64,000 bases of DNA from Mycobacterium persicum (GTDB lineage Bacteria; Actinomycetota; Actinomycetes; Mycobacteriales; Mycobacteriaceae), in contig NZ_MVIF01000002.1 in the NCBI RefSeq assembly GCF_002086675.1, positions 116,724 to 180,723 on the forward strand, in the 5' to 3' direction. Of the stretch, positions 45,506 to 54,912 are shown one piece after another; position 1 is the first letter of the stretch, and each line of letters begins with the position of its first letter. The notes under the pieces were generated by a model. It ran no database searches. It had not been told where the DNA came from and saw only the letters and a list, made by a program, of their open reading frames with translations. Both the position numbers and the translations under genes were made by a program.

Positions 45506-47032
45506 TCAGGCCAGTCGGTCGAAGACCGTCGTTCCTATCGGGCTGGGATCGTTCCAGATATAGATCGGCCCGATGGAGAAGGGGTAATTCCCGGTATTGA
45601 ACGGATTGCCCGCGGACACAACGGTCGGCGAATCGGCCGCAGTGACCGTCTGCGTGTAGAGCGGCACACCGTTGATCGTGGAGACGGTGATGGTGGTGCC
45701 TGCGGGAAGGTGATTGCCGACCGCCAGGCCAGGCACCAACGATTGTGGGATGGTTCCGCCCACGCCGCCGGAGTCGATGTATGCGGGGACGGTCTGCGGC
45801 AATCCGTTGTTGATCTGTACCTGAACCATGGTTCCCGGTGCTCCATTGAGCTGGACGATGGGCGGCAGCGAATTTGGGCCGAACTCCAGCAAACCCCGGG
45901 GCATATTGATGAGCACGCCCTGATTCATGTTCACCGGTAACGCCGCGTTGGTGGGGGTGGCGAACGGGTACATGTTGTTGGGACCGACGCCCAGATAGGC
46001 GGGTAACAGCGAAACGTCAATGGGGTTACTTGGCGTACCCAGATATGCGGAGGTGGCGACGCCAACGGTGGTCGGATCGGTGAGGATGCCGTTCCCGAAA
46101 TTCACCGTCGTTTGATATGTCTGGTAGTCGATGTAGAGCCGACCGGTGCTGCTGAGGCCGTAACTGACGGAGCCCGTCCCGGTGGGCGGGCCGAGAGCCG
46201 CCAGATTGACGTATTGCGGTGGGACCAAGAGCCCCGTGGAGCCGGAGTCGACGATGACGGGCAAGCTGGGTCCGCCGCCCACCGAGATGTTGAGTAGCGG
46301 GTTGCCGTATTGATCCACATAGATCAGGGTTTGGTTCGGCGAAAGCAGGGTGCTGATGCCGGCGGTGCCGGTGTGCCCCCACAGCAAACCGGCGCGGCCG
46401 CCAACGCCACCGACCCCGCCGGGCCCGCTGGCCCCGCCCGTGCCGCCGTCGCCGATCAGGATCGCGGGCCCGCCGGCACCGCCGGGCGCCCCGCCGTAAA
46501 CGCTGCTGCCGCCGGTACCGCCGGCGCCGATCAGACCCGCGGCCCCGCCGGCACCCCCGGGCACTCCGGCGCGAGTGCTGGTGCCACCGGTACCGCCATT
46601 GCCGTACAACCAGCCGCCGGGTTTGCCGGCCGTCCCCACGCCTTGAGCGTTGGTGTATCCGTTGGCGCCGTCGCCGATCAGCGGGCGCCCGGTCAGCTCG
46701 AGGACGGGCTCATTGACCGCATTGACCACGCTCGTCGCAAGCCGGGTGATGTTGGCGGCCTCGGCGGCCGCATACGCGTTCACGCCGGCCACCACCGAGC
46801 GGGTGAATTGGTCATAAGATGCCGCGACCTGTGCGGCCATTGCCTGATACTGGCGACCGTATTCGGCAAACAGCGTGGCCATCACTGCCGAGACATCATC
46901 GGCGCCGGCGACCAGCAGCGCCGTTGTCGGGGCGGCGGCGGCGGTGTTTGCGGCGCTGATTGCTGAGCCGATACGGGTCAGGTCCGTCGTCGCGACCGTC
47001 GCCAGCTCGGGCGCCAGGCTCACGTACGACAT
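45506..47032 (-). CDS. PE-PGRS-linked aspartic protease (PecA-like)
   Basis: The 508-residue protein has an N-terminal PE domain (about 1-100) with the ESX secretion motif YAAAE at 87-91 and the linker GRPLIGDGANG at 116-126. A short Gly-rich PGRS stretch (about 130-225) follows. The C-terminal domain resembles a pepsin-like aspartic protease, with two DSG motifs, Asp262 (VIVDSGSTGLLVP) and Asp420 (AYIDSGGVGG). This is the layout of PecA proteases such as PE_PGRS35, which process other ESX-5 substrates. The ATG follows GGGAGG. The gene lies in place of the eis neighbourhood of H37Rv; secretion is probably by ESX-5. Confidence 0.88.
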   Translation of the reverse strand: MSYVSLAPELATVATTDLTRIGSAISAANTAAAAPTTALLVAGADDVSAVMATLFAEYGRQYQAMAAQVAASYDQFTRSVVAGVNAYAAAEAANITRLATSVVNAVNEPVLELTGRPLIGDGANGYTNAQGVGTAGKPGGWLYGNGGTGGTSTRAGVPGGAGGAAGLIGAGGTGGSSVYGGAPGGAGGPAILIGDGGTGGASGPGGVGGVGGRAGLLWGHTGTAGISTLLSPNQTLIYVDQYGNPLLNISVGGGPSLPVIVDSGSTGLLVPPQYVNLAALGPPTGTGSVSYGLSSTGRLYIDYQTYQTTVNFGNGILTDPTTVGVATSAYLGTPSNPIDVSLLPAYLGVGPNNMYPFATPTNAALPVNMNQGVLINMPRGLLEFGPNSLPPIVQLNGAPGTMVQVQINNGLPQTVPAYIDSGGVGGTIPQSLVPGLAVGNHLPAGTTITVSTINGVPLYTQTVTAADSPTVVSAGNPFNTGNYPFSIGPIYIWNDPSPIGTTVFDRLA

Positions 47033-47261
47033 CTCGTACCTCCCGTCCGTCGCACTTGCGCTGTCGCCAGATGAGGATCTGCAGCGGCGATGAAACAGCG
47101 ATGAAATTATTCTGATATCGCCTTTGGTGGCTTGTACACGGTTGCATCAAATACGTTCGGCGCTGCTGTGCGGAGCAACCAAGCCACCTGGTGTGCTTAT
47201 CGATCCGGCATCAACCGCGCGGGACTTGAAAATCAAAGTACCCGAACGATTTTCGCGGGCA
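47033..47261 (-). promoter_or_regulatory. Upstream region of the PE protease gene, A/T-rich patch
   Basis: Between the PE gene start and the mmpL stop lie 229 bases. The part around 47090-47130 is notably A/T-rich for this genome, with GATATCAGAATAATTTC on the minus strand, and probably holds the promoter. A strong ribosome binding site (GGGAGG) precedes the ATG. Confidence 0.35.
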
Positions 47262-50141
47262 TTACGCTCTCCGGGCGTTGTGGCCGCGGGGGTGCACCAC
47301 CTGGGGCCACCAGAACCAGCGGCCCAGCAGCGTGGCGATCGACGGCATCAGCAGGGTGCGCACGATCAACGTGTCGAGCAGCAGGCCGATACAGACGGTC
47401 GACCCGAACTGGCCGAGCACCCGCAATTCGCTTCCCAGCATGGCGGCCATGGTGAAGGCGAACACCAGACCCGCGGCCGTCACCACCCCGCCGGTGCCGG
47501 CCATGGAGCGGATGGTTCCGGTCTTAAGTCCGGCATGGATCTCTTCCCGGAACCGCGAGACCAACAGCAGGTTGTAGTCGGACCCCACGGCCAGCAGGAT
47601 GATGACGGACAGCGCCGCCACGATCCAGTGGATCTTGATGCCGAACAGATCCTGCCAAATCAGCACCGACAACCCGAAGGACGCGGCGATCGAGCTCGCC
47701 GCGGTGCCGACGATGACCAGTGCGGCGACCACGCTTCGGGTCAGCAACAGCATGATCATGAAGATCAGCGTCAGTGCCGACACCACCGCGATCATCAGGT
47801 CGTACTTTTCGCCGTCGGCCATGTCCTTGAACGTCGCGGCGGTTCCGCCGAGATAAACCTTGGCATCCGAGAGCGACGACTGCTTGAGGCCCTCCTGGGC
47901 GGCGGTGCGCTCGGCGTCGACTCGCGAGATTCCTTCCGGGGTCATTGGATCGCCCTGGTGGGTGATGAAGAAGCGCGCGGACTTGCCGTCCGGCGACAAG
48001 AACATCCGAAGCCCGGTCTGGAAGTCGGGGTTGTCGAACGCTTCGGGCGGCAGGTAGAAGAAGTCGTCGTTCTTGGAGGCGTCGAAACTCTGCCCCATGA
48101 CGATGGCGGTATTGCTCAGCTCGTCCATCTGGTCGAGCATGGCCGAGAAGGTGGCCTGCATGGTCAGCGTCAGCGCCTTGGTGGTCTTCATGGTCTCGAT
48201 CATCGGCGGGATCAGCACCAGCATCTCGTGGGTGGCGGTGGCAGTGCGCCGGATGTCTGCGGTCAGTTCGTCGAATTGCCCGGCCAGCTGATCGAAGCCG
48301 TCCAACGAGTCGAACAGGGACCGCAACGACCAGCAGATGGGTATGTCGAAGCAGTGCTTCTCCCAGTAGAAGTAACTACGGATCGGACGCCAGAAGTCGT
48401 CGAAATCGGCGATGTGGTCCCGCAATCGGTTGGTTATCTCCGCTGTTTCGGCCGTGGTCCGTGCGCTGTCGTCGGCGGCGCTGGAAAGCTCTTGGGTCAC
48501 CCGGTACATGCGCTGCATCGTGTCGATCATGAATTGCATTTCGTCGGCCATCTTGGTGATGTCGGCCATGCGGTCCTTCAGGAACGCCATGTTCTGCATG
48601 GTCGTCTGGCTTTGCATGCTGTTCTGAAATGGTATGGAGCTGTGTTGAATTGGGATGCCCAGCGGTCTGGTGATGTCCTGGATCATGGCGATACCGATAA
48701 CCCGGATGACGTTTTTGGCCACTTTGTCCAAGACCAGCATGTCTGCGGTATTTCGCATGTCGTGATCGGCCTCGATCATCAGCATGTCCGGGTTCATCCG
48801 CGCCTGGGAGAAATGCCGGTCGGCGGCGGCTTGCCCGAGGTTGGAGGAGGCTGCGGCCGGCAGATAGTAGCGGTCGTTGTAGCTGGTTTTGAATGTCGGC
48901 AGCGCCACCATGCCCACTAGCACAATCGCCCCACTGACCGCCAGAATCGGTGCCGGCCAACGCACCACGGCGGTGCCGACCCGCCGCCACAGCCGACCCT
49001 TCCCGGCTGACCGCCTGGACGCGAACAGGTGGAAACGACTGCCCACGAACACCACCGCCGGACCCAGCGTCACCCCGGCCAACACCACCACGAGCATGCC
49101 GATCGCCACGGGCGCTCCCATGGTGTTGAACCAGGGCAGCCGCGCGAAGCTCAGACAGTAGGTCGCCCCGGCGATGGTCAGTCCCGAGCCCAACACCACC
49201 GGGGCCACCCCGCGAAAGGTGGTGTAGTAGGCGGTTTCTCGATCTTCGCCGGCTCTTAGCGCCTCCTGATAACGGCCGACGAGGAAGATCCCGTAGTCGG
49301 TTCCGGCGGCGATCGCCAGCATGGTGAGGATGTTGGCGGCGAACGTGGTGAGCCCGAAGACGTTGTGGTACCCCAGAACCGCGACCACCCCGCGCGCGGA
49401 AGCCAGCGCAATGCCGGTCATGAACAACTGGACCAGCGTGGTGACGATTGAGCGGTAGACCAGCAGCAACATGATGGCGATGGCGCCGAGGGTGAACAGC
49501 GTGATCTTGGCCAGGCTGGCGTTGCCGATGATGTGCATGTCGTCACTGAGCGCGGCGGGACCGGTGACGTAGGCCTTCACCCCGGGCGGCGGCGGGTTGT
49601 GGTCGATCACCTTGCGGACGGCCTCGACGGATTCGTTGGCCAGCGTGGTGCCCTGGTTGCCGGCGAGGTTCAGCATGACGTAGGCGCCCTTGGCGTCGGC
49701 GCTCTGCGCGCCGGCCGCCGTGAGCCGGTCTCCCCAGAAATCCTGGATGTGCTGGACGTGCTTGGGATCTTGGCGCAGTTGGCGAATCAAGTTGTCGTAG
49801 TAGTGGTGCGCGTCGTCGCCGAGGGGTTGCTGACCTTCCAGGACGATCATGACCGTGCTGTTGGAATCGAACTCCCGGAAGTTGTGCCCCAACAGCATCA
49901 TTGCCTTCATCGACGGGGCGTCCAATGGCGTCATCGGCGCGGAATGTTCCTCGCTGACGACTTCCAGTCGCGGCACGGCGACGTTGACGATGACGGTCAG
50001 CACTACCCAGGCCAGGATGAGCGGCACCGCGAAGATACGGATGGTGTGCGGGATGACGGGCCGGTGCGGGTGGCTGCTGGGGCGTGTCTCGGCGTGGTGG
50101 GTACTGATCACGCTCGTGGTCGGGTCTTCCGCGTGGCTCAT
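47262..50141 (-). CDS. MmpL-family RND transporter
   Basis: The 959-residue membrane protein has the MmpL layout: one helix near 30-48, an external domain, helices near 210-370, a second large external domain rich in helical coiled segments (DRMADITKMADEMQFMIDTM), and a final helix bundle. Motifs AAGTDYGIFLVGRYQEA and VGSDYNLLLVSRFREE are the paired Asp-Tyr proton-relay segments of MmpLs. The ATG at 50141 overlaps the mmpS stop (ATGA), giving the usual MmpS/MmpL pair. It resembles the MmpL4/MmpL5 group that exports siderophores or drugs, but the cargo is not known. Confidence 0.92.
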   Translation of the reverse strand: MSHAEDPTTSVISTHHAETRPSSHPHRPVIPHTIRIFAVPLILAWVVLTVIVNVAVPRLEVVSEEHSAPMTPLDAPSMKAMMLLGHNFREFDSNSTVMIVLEGQQPLGDDAHHYYDNLIRQLRQDPKHVQHIQDFWGDRLTAAGAQSADAKGAYVMLNLAGNQGTTLANESVEAVRKVIDHNPPPPGVKAYVTGPAALSDDMHIIGNASLAKITLFTLGAIAIMLLLVYRSIVTTLVQLFMTGIALASARGVVAVLGYHNVFGLTTFAANILTMLAIAAGTDYGIFLVGRYQEALRAGEDRETAYYTTFRGVAPVVLGSGLTIAGATYCLSFARLPWFNTMGAPVAIGMLVVVLAGVTLGPAVVFVGSRFHLFASRRSAGKGRLWRRVGTAVVRWPAPILAVSGAIVLVGMVALPTFKTSYNDRYYLPAAASSNLGQAAADRHFSQARMNPDMLMIEADHDMRNTADMLVLDKVAKNVIRVIGIAMIQDITRPLGIPIQHSSIPFQNSMQSQTTMQNMAFLKDRMADITKMADEMQFMIDTMQRMYRVTQELSSAADDSARTTAETAEITNRLRDHIADFDDFWRPIRSYFYWEKHCFDIPICWSLRSLFDSLDGFDQLAGQFDELTADIRRTATATHEMLVLIPPMIETMKTTKALTLTMQATFSAMLDQMDELSNTAIVMGQSFDASKNDDFFYLPPEAFDNPDFQTGLRMFLSPDGKSARFFITHQGDPMTPEGISRVDAERTAAQEGLKQSSLSDAKVYLGGTAATFKDMADGEKYDLMIAVVSALTLIFMIMLLLTRSVVAALVIVGTAASSIAASFGLSVLIWQDLFGIKIHWIVAALSVIILLAVGSDYNLLLVSRFREEIHAGLKTGTIRSMAGTGGVVTAAGLVFAFTMAAMLGSELRVLGQFGSTVCIGLLLDTLIVRTLLMPSIATLLGRWFWWPQVVHPRGHNARRA

Positions 50142-50581
50142 GCGGATTTCACCAGGCAGAAAGTCTGCGGGTTGACGCCGTCGGACTTCTTCTCTTGCCG
50201 GACGACACCGTCCACCGTGATCCGACAGCCGATCCGGCTGCCGTCGCCCTGCGCCATGATGTTGGCGCTCACCGAGGGCAGCGTCGTCGAGACCGTCACC
50301 GACCACGGCAGCGCTACGGCGTTGACCTGGTGAGTGTTGGCGTCGGCGTCCCAGTAGTTGATGTTGGCGGTGCTCCCGGGCGGACCGAAGACCTCATAGG
50401 TGACGACCTTGGGGTTGAATTGCACGATCTCGATCCCGCCGCCGACGTTTGCGTTGAGGTCCTGGGAACCGAAGATCCGGTGCAGCCGCATCACCACCAA
50501 ACCGGAGACCGCGAGCACGATCACCAGGACCAGCGGTATCCATAGGTGCCTGGTCACGGTGGTAATGCGAATCGTTTTCAC
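50138..50581 (-). CDS. MmpS-family accessory protein
   Basis: The 147-residue protein has one N-terminal membrane segment (about 12-32) and a periplasmic beta-sandwich with VTYEVFGPPGSTANINYWDAD and CRITVDGVVR, as in MmpS4/MmpS5. The GTG at 50581 follows GGAAGG. It is the first gene of the MmpS/MmpL operon and would assist cargo export. Two Cys (CRIT, FCLV) may form a disulfide. An iron-box match upstream was looked for and was weak. Confidence 0.9.
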   Translation of the reverse strand: MKTIRITTVTRHLWIPLVLVIVLAVSGLVVMRLHRIFGSQDLNANVGGGIEIVQFNPKVVTYEVFGPPGSTANINYWDADANTHQVNAVALPWSVTVSTTLPSVSANIMAQGDGSRIGCRITVDGVVRQEKKSDGVNPQTFCLVKSA

Positions 50582-50731
50582 TTGACCGCCTTCCGCTCAC
50601 CGCCAAAGGTCGTCGCGGCCCACCCGGTAAGCCAGGCCCGGTGCAGACAGAACCTTTGCTTGGCTAAGCACCTTACCCTTAGTGCACGTGACCGTTCCTC
50701 GGGGGTGCCGGTCGGATACCCGGGTTCAGTG

Positions 50732-51781
50732 CTAGCGCGCCACCCGGCCGGTGATGGGCGGCAGATCGGCCAGCGTCACGATCCCCGGTCTGGCGGCCAC
50801 CACCGCCGGAACCGCGTTGGTGACCGGCATCGCCGTGTAGATCATGCCCAGGCCCATGAAACCCGGCTCCGTCCAATCCTTCGGCGGCAGGCAGTGCAGC
50901 ACGGTGCGCATGTTCGGCAGGCCGAAGACCTGGATGACGTGACCGTGCTCCAGCGGTTTGGGCGGCACCACGTGGTTGCCCATGGTCCAGTTGAATCCGA
51001 CGCTGACGACGTTGCGGTCGCCCTGCCAGCCGCGGTGGTAGCCGTACACGCTGCCGACCGTGCCGGCGGGGATCGTCATGAAGCCCAGGTCGGTATCTGC
51101 GGTGGCCGCGGTGAAGGTGACGTCGAAGGTCATCCTGTCCAGCTTGGCCCCGATCGCGTCGGCCATCATGGCTGCCGATTCGGCGAAGACCTCGCTTTCG
51201 GCACGCACACTCTCGGCCAGGCCCGGGGTGTCGGGGTCCCGCGAAAAGCCCATCGCCGTCTGCGTTTCCGCCGATTCGTAGGTGGAACAGTCCACGGATT
51301 CGGTGATGCGGATTTCGTCGACGCGTTCGCACGCGGCGCTGAGCACCATGCCGACCATGTTGGTCATGCCGGGATGCGCTCCACTGCCGAAGATCGTCGA
51401 GCCGCCATGCTCGCAGGCAGCGATGATGCGGTCTCGATCCTGCGGCGTCTGCTTGCCGCCGGTGATCCAGGCGGCGCTGGTGCACACGTTGACACCCGCT
51501 TCCAGCAGACGCACCAGATCATCGATGTTGGGCCACAACGGGTTATAGCAACACGCGTCGGCGCCCAGCGCCAGCAGCGCGTCGACGTCGTCGGTGGCGT
51601 GCACTCCGGTCGGCTCGGGCCAGCCCGCCAGGTCGGCGGCGTCCACACCGACTTTGTCCGGCCCGTGGGCATACACCCCGACGAGTTGCATGTCGGGCCG
51701 GTCGATGATGGCGTGCAGCGATCGCCGCCCGATGTTTCCGGTGGTCCACTGGATCACCCGCAGCGGGCGGTCTGTGTTCAT
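50732..51781 (-). CDS. DapB-like NAD(P)-dependent oxidoreductase
   Basis: The 349-residue protein has an N-terminal Rossmann domain with [19 protein letters not shown] near 7-25 and a [11 protein letters not shown] segment in the catalytic domain. It belongs to the mycobacterial dihydrodipicolinate-reductase-like family related to 2,4-diaminopentanoate dehydrogenase, whose substrates are mostly unknown. The ATG at 51781 is preceded by AAAGGAG; the longer open frame upstream is antisense to eis and was rejected. It is divergent from eis by 88 bases and upstream of the MmpS/MmpL operon in the same direction. Confidence 0.82.
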   Translation of the reverse strand: MNTDRPLRVIQWTTGNIGRRSLHAIIDRPDMQLVGVYAHGPDKVGVDAADLAGWPEPTGVHATDDVDALLALGADACCYNPLWPNIDDLVRLLEAGVNVCTSAAWITGGKQTPQDRDRIIAACEHGGSTIFGSGAHPGMTNMVGMVLSAACERVDEIRITESVDCSTYESAETQTAMGFSRDPDTPGLAESVRAESEVFAESAAMMADAIGAKLDRMTFDVTFTAATADTDLGFMTIPAGTVGSVYGYHRGWQGDRNVVSVGFNWTMGNHVVPPKPLEHGHVIQVFGLPNMRTVLHCLPPKDWTEPGFMGLGMIYTAMPVTNAVPAVVAARPGIVTLADLPPITGRVAR

Positions 51782-51869
51782 CGAGGGCTCCTTTGCCGGG
51801 TGCGATTGGACCATTATTGCCGCGATATTCAGATGCGCGGGGGCGCGGGTATGTGCCAGAGTCGGTTTC

Positions 51870-53075
51870 GTGACCGTCGCCGTGCCAAAGGATTTACCGA
51901 CATCCCTGATACTCCGTAGCCCAACGGAGGACGACTGGCCGTCAATGTACTTCCTGGCGGCCGCCAGCTTTCCGGACTTCATGGGTCCTCGTCCGGCCAA
52001 CACCTGGCGCAGTCTGATACCCGCTGACGGTGCAGTGGTGGTTTGCGACGGTTGCGACATCGTGGGCATGGCGCTGTACCTGGATCTGCGGTTGACGGTT
52101 CCCGGCGGCGCGGTGCTGCAGACCGCCGGCCTGAGCTTTGTCGCGGTCGCGCCGACGCATCGCCGTCGGGGCGTGTTGCGCGCGATGTGTGCCGAATTGC
52201 ACTGGCGTATAGCCGATTCGGGGTACCCGATGGCGGCGTTGTATGCCAGCGAGGGTGGTATCTACGGCCGGTTCGGCTATGGGCCTGCCACCGTACTGCA
52301 GGAGTTGACCCTCGACCGGCGTTTCGCCCGGTTCCACCTCGACGCACCCGACGGCGGAAGGGTCCGGTTGGTTAACCCCGCCGAGCATCGCGACGAGTTC
52401 GCTGCGATCTACGAGCGCTGGCGCCAACAGGTGCCCGGCGGGCTGGTCCGTCCTGACGTGCTTTGGGAAGACGCGCTGGGTGAATGCACGAATTCACCAC
52501 GCGGTGACGCAAGATTGTTTGGCTTCCTGCACACCGACGGCTATGCGTTGTATCGGGTGGACGCCTCGGATCAGAAGTTGGCGCGGGTCGAGGAGCTGCG
52601 TGCTGTAACCGCCGACGCGCACATCTCCTTATGGCGTGCGCTGCTCGGGCTTGACTCGATGGAGCGAGTCAGAGTTATCACCCATCCGGACGACCCGCTG
52701 GCGTTCCTGCTCACCGATACGCGTCTGGCCAGCCCGACATTTCGCCAAGATGGTCTGTGGCTGCGAATTATGGATATCCCGGCCGCGCTCGAGGCGCGCG
52801 GCTATTGTGCCGACCTCGCCACAGTGATCGGCGTATCTGATGGGGGTCGATATCGGCTGCAGATCCGGGACGGACGTGCCAGCTGTAGCCCGACGGATGC
52901 GGCGGCGGACGTCGTGTTGGGTCGCGACGTGCTGGGCAGCCTGTACCTCGGGGTGCACCGGGCGTCCACGTTGGCCGCGGCGAACCGGTTGCGCACCAAG
53001 GACTCTGGCTTGGTGAGTCGGCTCGATGCAGCGTTTGCCAGCTACGTCCCCGCTCAAACGGCGTTCGAGTTCTGA
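51870..53075 (+). CDS. eis: Enhanced intracellular survival N-acetyltransferase
   Basis: Eis acetylates amines of aminoglycosides and host or bacterial proteins and, when overexpressed, gives kanamycin resistance. The 401-residue protein follows M. tuberculosis Eis closely: SPTEDDWP at the start, the AcCoA loop [16 protein letters not shown], the [16 protein letters not shown] segment with the catalytic Tyr, and the C-terminus VPAQTAFEF whose terminal Phe carboxylate acts in catalysis. The N-terminus has about ten extra residues. A short external loop present in the tuberculosis protein is missing after VRLV. The GTG at 51870 has no clear ribosome binding site. It shares an 88-base promoter region with the divergent oxidoreductase. 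Confidence 0.94.
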   Translation: MTVAVPKDLPTSLILRSPTEDDWPSMYFLAAASFPDFMGPRPANTWRSLIPADGAVVVCDGCDIVGMALYLDLRLTVPGGAVLQTAGLSFVAVAPTHRRRGVLRAMCAELHWRIADSGYPMAALYASEGGIYGRFGYGPATVLQELTLDRRFARFHLDAPDGGRVRLVNPAEHRDEFAAIYERWRQQVPGGLVRPDVLWEDALGECTNSPRGDARLFGFLHTDGYALYRVDASDQKLARVEELRAVTADAHISLWRALLGLDSMERVRVITHPDDPLAFLLTDTRLASPTFRQDGLWLRIMDIPAALEARGYCADLATVIGVSDGGRYRLQIRDGRASCSPTDAAADVVLGRDVLGSLYLGVHRASTLAAANRLRTKDSGLVSRLDAAFASYVPAQTAFEF

Positions 53076-53147
53076 AGGACCCGCCAGAGCTGCTTACCAC
53101 AGTCGCTCGCGGCCTCAGTTGCGCGGCCGGTCAGCGATCCGAAAATC

Positions 53148-53720
53148 CTATGGCCCCATGATGGCCAGGCCCCAACCGAGGTGGCCGTGCCATACGGTGG
53201 CGATGCGACCGCCTTGGACCGCGGGTTTCGGGTCCGAGATCGGACCACCGGCCGCTCGGATCGCGTTCACGCTGCCATCCAGGTCAGGAGAACGCAATGC
53301 CAGCCCGATCAGCGCCGGCTCCGCGCCGCTGGCCACCACCTCGATGAATGCCTCACCAACACGATAGAACGCCATTTCCGGACCGTCTGGCCCGCGCGGA
53401 TGAAAACGCCGGCGCGGCGGGGTGCCCAATGTCGCTGTGAGAGCGGAGATTCCGACGTCCAAGTCTGGCACCGTATACACGACGTGGTCGACCTGGGTCA
53501 CCCCACATGGGTGCACGGCACCGGTCATCGCCGGCCGGACCGTCGTCGGTATCCCGAGAATCGCTGCGTCGTCGTGGGTTTCGTCGAAACCCCAGCAACG
53601 CTCGTCGGTGAGTGTACAACACACCCGACCGATCCGGATGTCACCATCGTCGACGGTGAATCCGAGTGTGATCCATGCCTGTTCATCGCCGGGCACGCCG
53701 AGCCAGGTCAGTGTGGCCAT
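53148..53720 (-). CDS. VOC-superfamily (glyoxalase-like) protein
   Basis: The 190-residue protein has a recognisable glyoxalase/bleomycin-resistance fold from about residue 75 (VTQVDHVVYTVPDLDVGISAL) with a second beta-alpha-beta half containing GEAFIEVVASG. The first His and the Glu of a VOC metal site are present, so metal binding is plausible. It lies 75 bases after the acyl-CoA dehydrogenase pair on the same strand and could be the third gene of that operon. The substrate is unknown. Confidence 0.75.
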   Translation of the reverse strand: MATLTWLGVPGDEQAWITLGFTVDDGDIRIGRVCCTLTDERCWGFDETHDDAAILGIPTTVRPAMTGAVHPCGVTQVDHVVYTVPDLDVGISALTATLGTPPRRRFHPRGPDGPEMAFYRVGEAFIEVVASGAEPALIGLALRSPDLDGSVNAIRAAGGPISDPKPAVQGGRIATVWHGHLGWGLAIMGP

Positions 53721-53795
53721 CTCGCCGAACCTTGCCCACCCGGTGCAATCCGGCGACTCGCTACGTCGGTCCGGCCAACCGTGTCGATGCCCGAA

Positions 53796-54905
53796 TCAAA
53801 GCCGGACAAGCTCGTAGTCGCCGAGGTGGTCGATAAGGACGTGCAGGTGGTCCTGGCCGGAACCCAGAGTGTGCTCGATCGCGGTGAGTCGGGCCGCGTA
53901 ATGCCCCACCGGATATTCCGCGGTCATCCCGATGCCGCCGTGCAACTGAATCGACTCCTGCGCGATGTGCCGAGCGGACCGGCCCACCTGCAACTTCGCC
54001 CGGGACGCGATCAGCGGGTCGAGGTTGCCGTCGGCGATCGACATCGCTGCGTAGAGATCCATGCTGCGGGCCATCTCCAGCGACACGTACATATCGGCGG
54101 CCCGCTGGGTCAGCGCCTGGAACTTGTTGAGCGTGACGCCGAATTGCTTGCGGGTCTTGAGGTAATCGGTGGTCAGGCGCAGGGCTTCGGACATCGCGCC
54201 GACCGCTTCCGAGCACAACGCCGCCTGGATACGAATGATGGCGTCACGGATCGCCGATGACGCGTCTTCAGCGGCCTCACCCAGAGGTTCAGCGGGCGTC
54301 TGGTCCAGATCGACCTGGGCGCCCCGGTGGCCGTCGAACGTCGGGTACGGGTGGCGGGTGACGGCCTCACCGTCGACCAGGAACAACCCGACGCCACCGT
54401 CGGGCAGCGCGGCGCTGACCACCAGCGTGTCGGCGCAGTCGCCGGCCATCACCGGATTCTTGCGTCCGCTGAGCAGCCACAAATCTCCTTGGCGTACAGC
54501 GTGAGTAGAGATATCGGCGGATGGCGTCCGGTGGCCGGGCTCTGAGTGCGCGAACGCCAGCAGCAGCTGCCCGGCGGCGACGTCGTCGAGCAGCTGTAGC
54601 TGTGCGTCGTTGCCCAGCTCGGCGATGAGCGCTCCCGGGGCCAACGCGGCATGCACCACGGGTTCGGGCGCCAGCCGCCTCCCGACTTCGGTCATCACCA
54701 CCATGATCTCGATCTGCCCGGACTCGGCAGGGTCGAATCCGAGGCTCAAGATCCCGGTGTCGGCGAGTTGACTCCAGACCTCGCGGCTCCACCCGAGATC
54801 GGTGCCGATGACCTTGTTGCGGCTCTCCGCGTCGTAACTGCGCGACAGGAGGTCGCGGGTGGTGTCGCGCAGCAGCGTCTGTTCGTCGCTCAGCTGAAAA
54901 TCCAT
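53796..54905 (-). CDS. Acyl-CoA dehydrogenase, smaller partner subunit
   Basis: The 369-residue flavoprotein belongs to the acyl-CoA dehydrogenase family (FadE). It starts MDFQLSDEQTLLRDTTRDLL and ends with the family helix RHIAQESIQLHGGIGMTAEY. The ATG at 54905 lies eight bases after the stop of a second dehydrogenase gene. In mycobacteria such adjacent unlike pairs form alpha2beta2 enzymes that act on CoA esters of steroid side chains or other bulky acids. The long upstream extension of the open frame overlaps the partner gene and was rejected. Substrate not determined. Confidence 0.88.
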   Translation of the reverse strand: MDFQLSDEQTLLRDTTRDLLSRSYDAESRNKVIGTDLGWSREVWSQLADTGILSLGFDPAESGQIEIMVVMTEVGRRLAPEPVVHAALAPGALIAELGNDAQLQLLDDVAAGQLLLAFAHSEPGHRTPSADISTHAVRQGDLWLLSGRKNPVMAGDCADTLVVSAALPDGGVGLFLVDGEAVTRHPYPTFDGHRGAQVDLDQTPAEPLGEAAEDASSAIRDAIIRIQAALCSEAVGAMSEALRLTTDYLKTRKQFGVTLNKFQALTQRAADMYVSLEMARSMDLYAAMSIADGNLDPLIASRAKLQVGRSARHIAQESIQLHGGIGMTAEYPVGHYAARLTAIEHTLGSGQDHLHVLIDHLGDYELVRL

Positions 54906-54912
54906 GACTGCC

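Noticed and set aside
47124..48920. Plus-strand open frame of 598 codons opposite mmpL
   Set aside because: MmpL motifs and the MmpS overlap support the other strand. This frame is His/Gly/Arg-rich without family features.
50650..50700. Possible IdeR iron box upstream of mmpS
   Set aside because: A TAAGGT half-site and an imperfect TGCTT/AAGCA inverted repeat are present, but the full 19-base box does not match beyond the first half.
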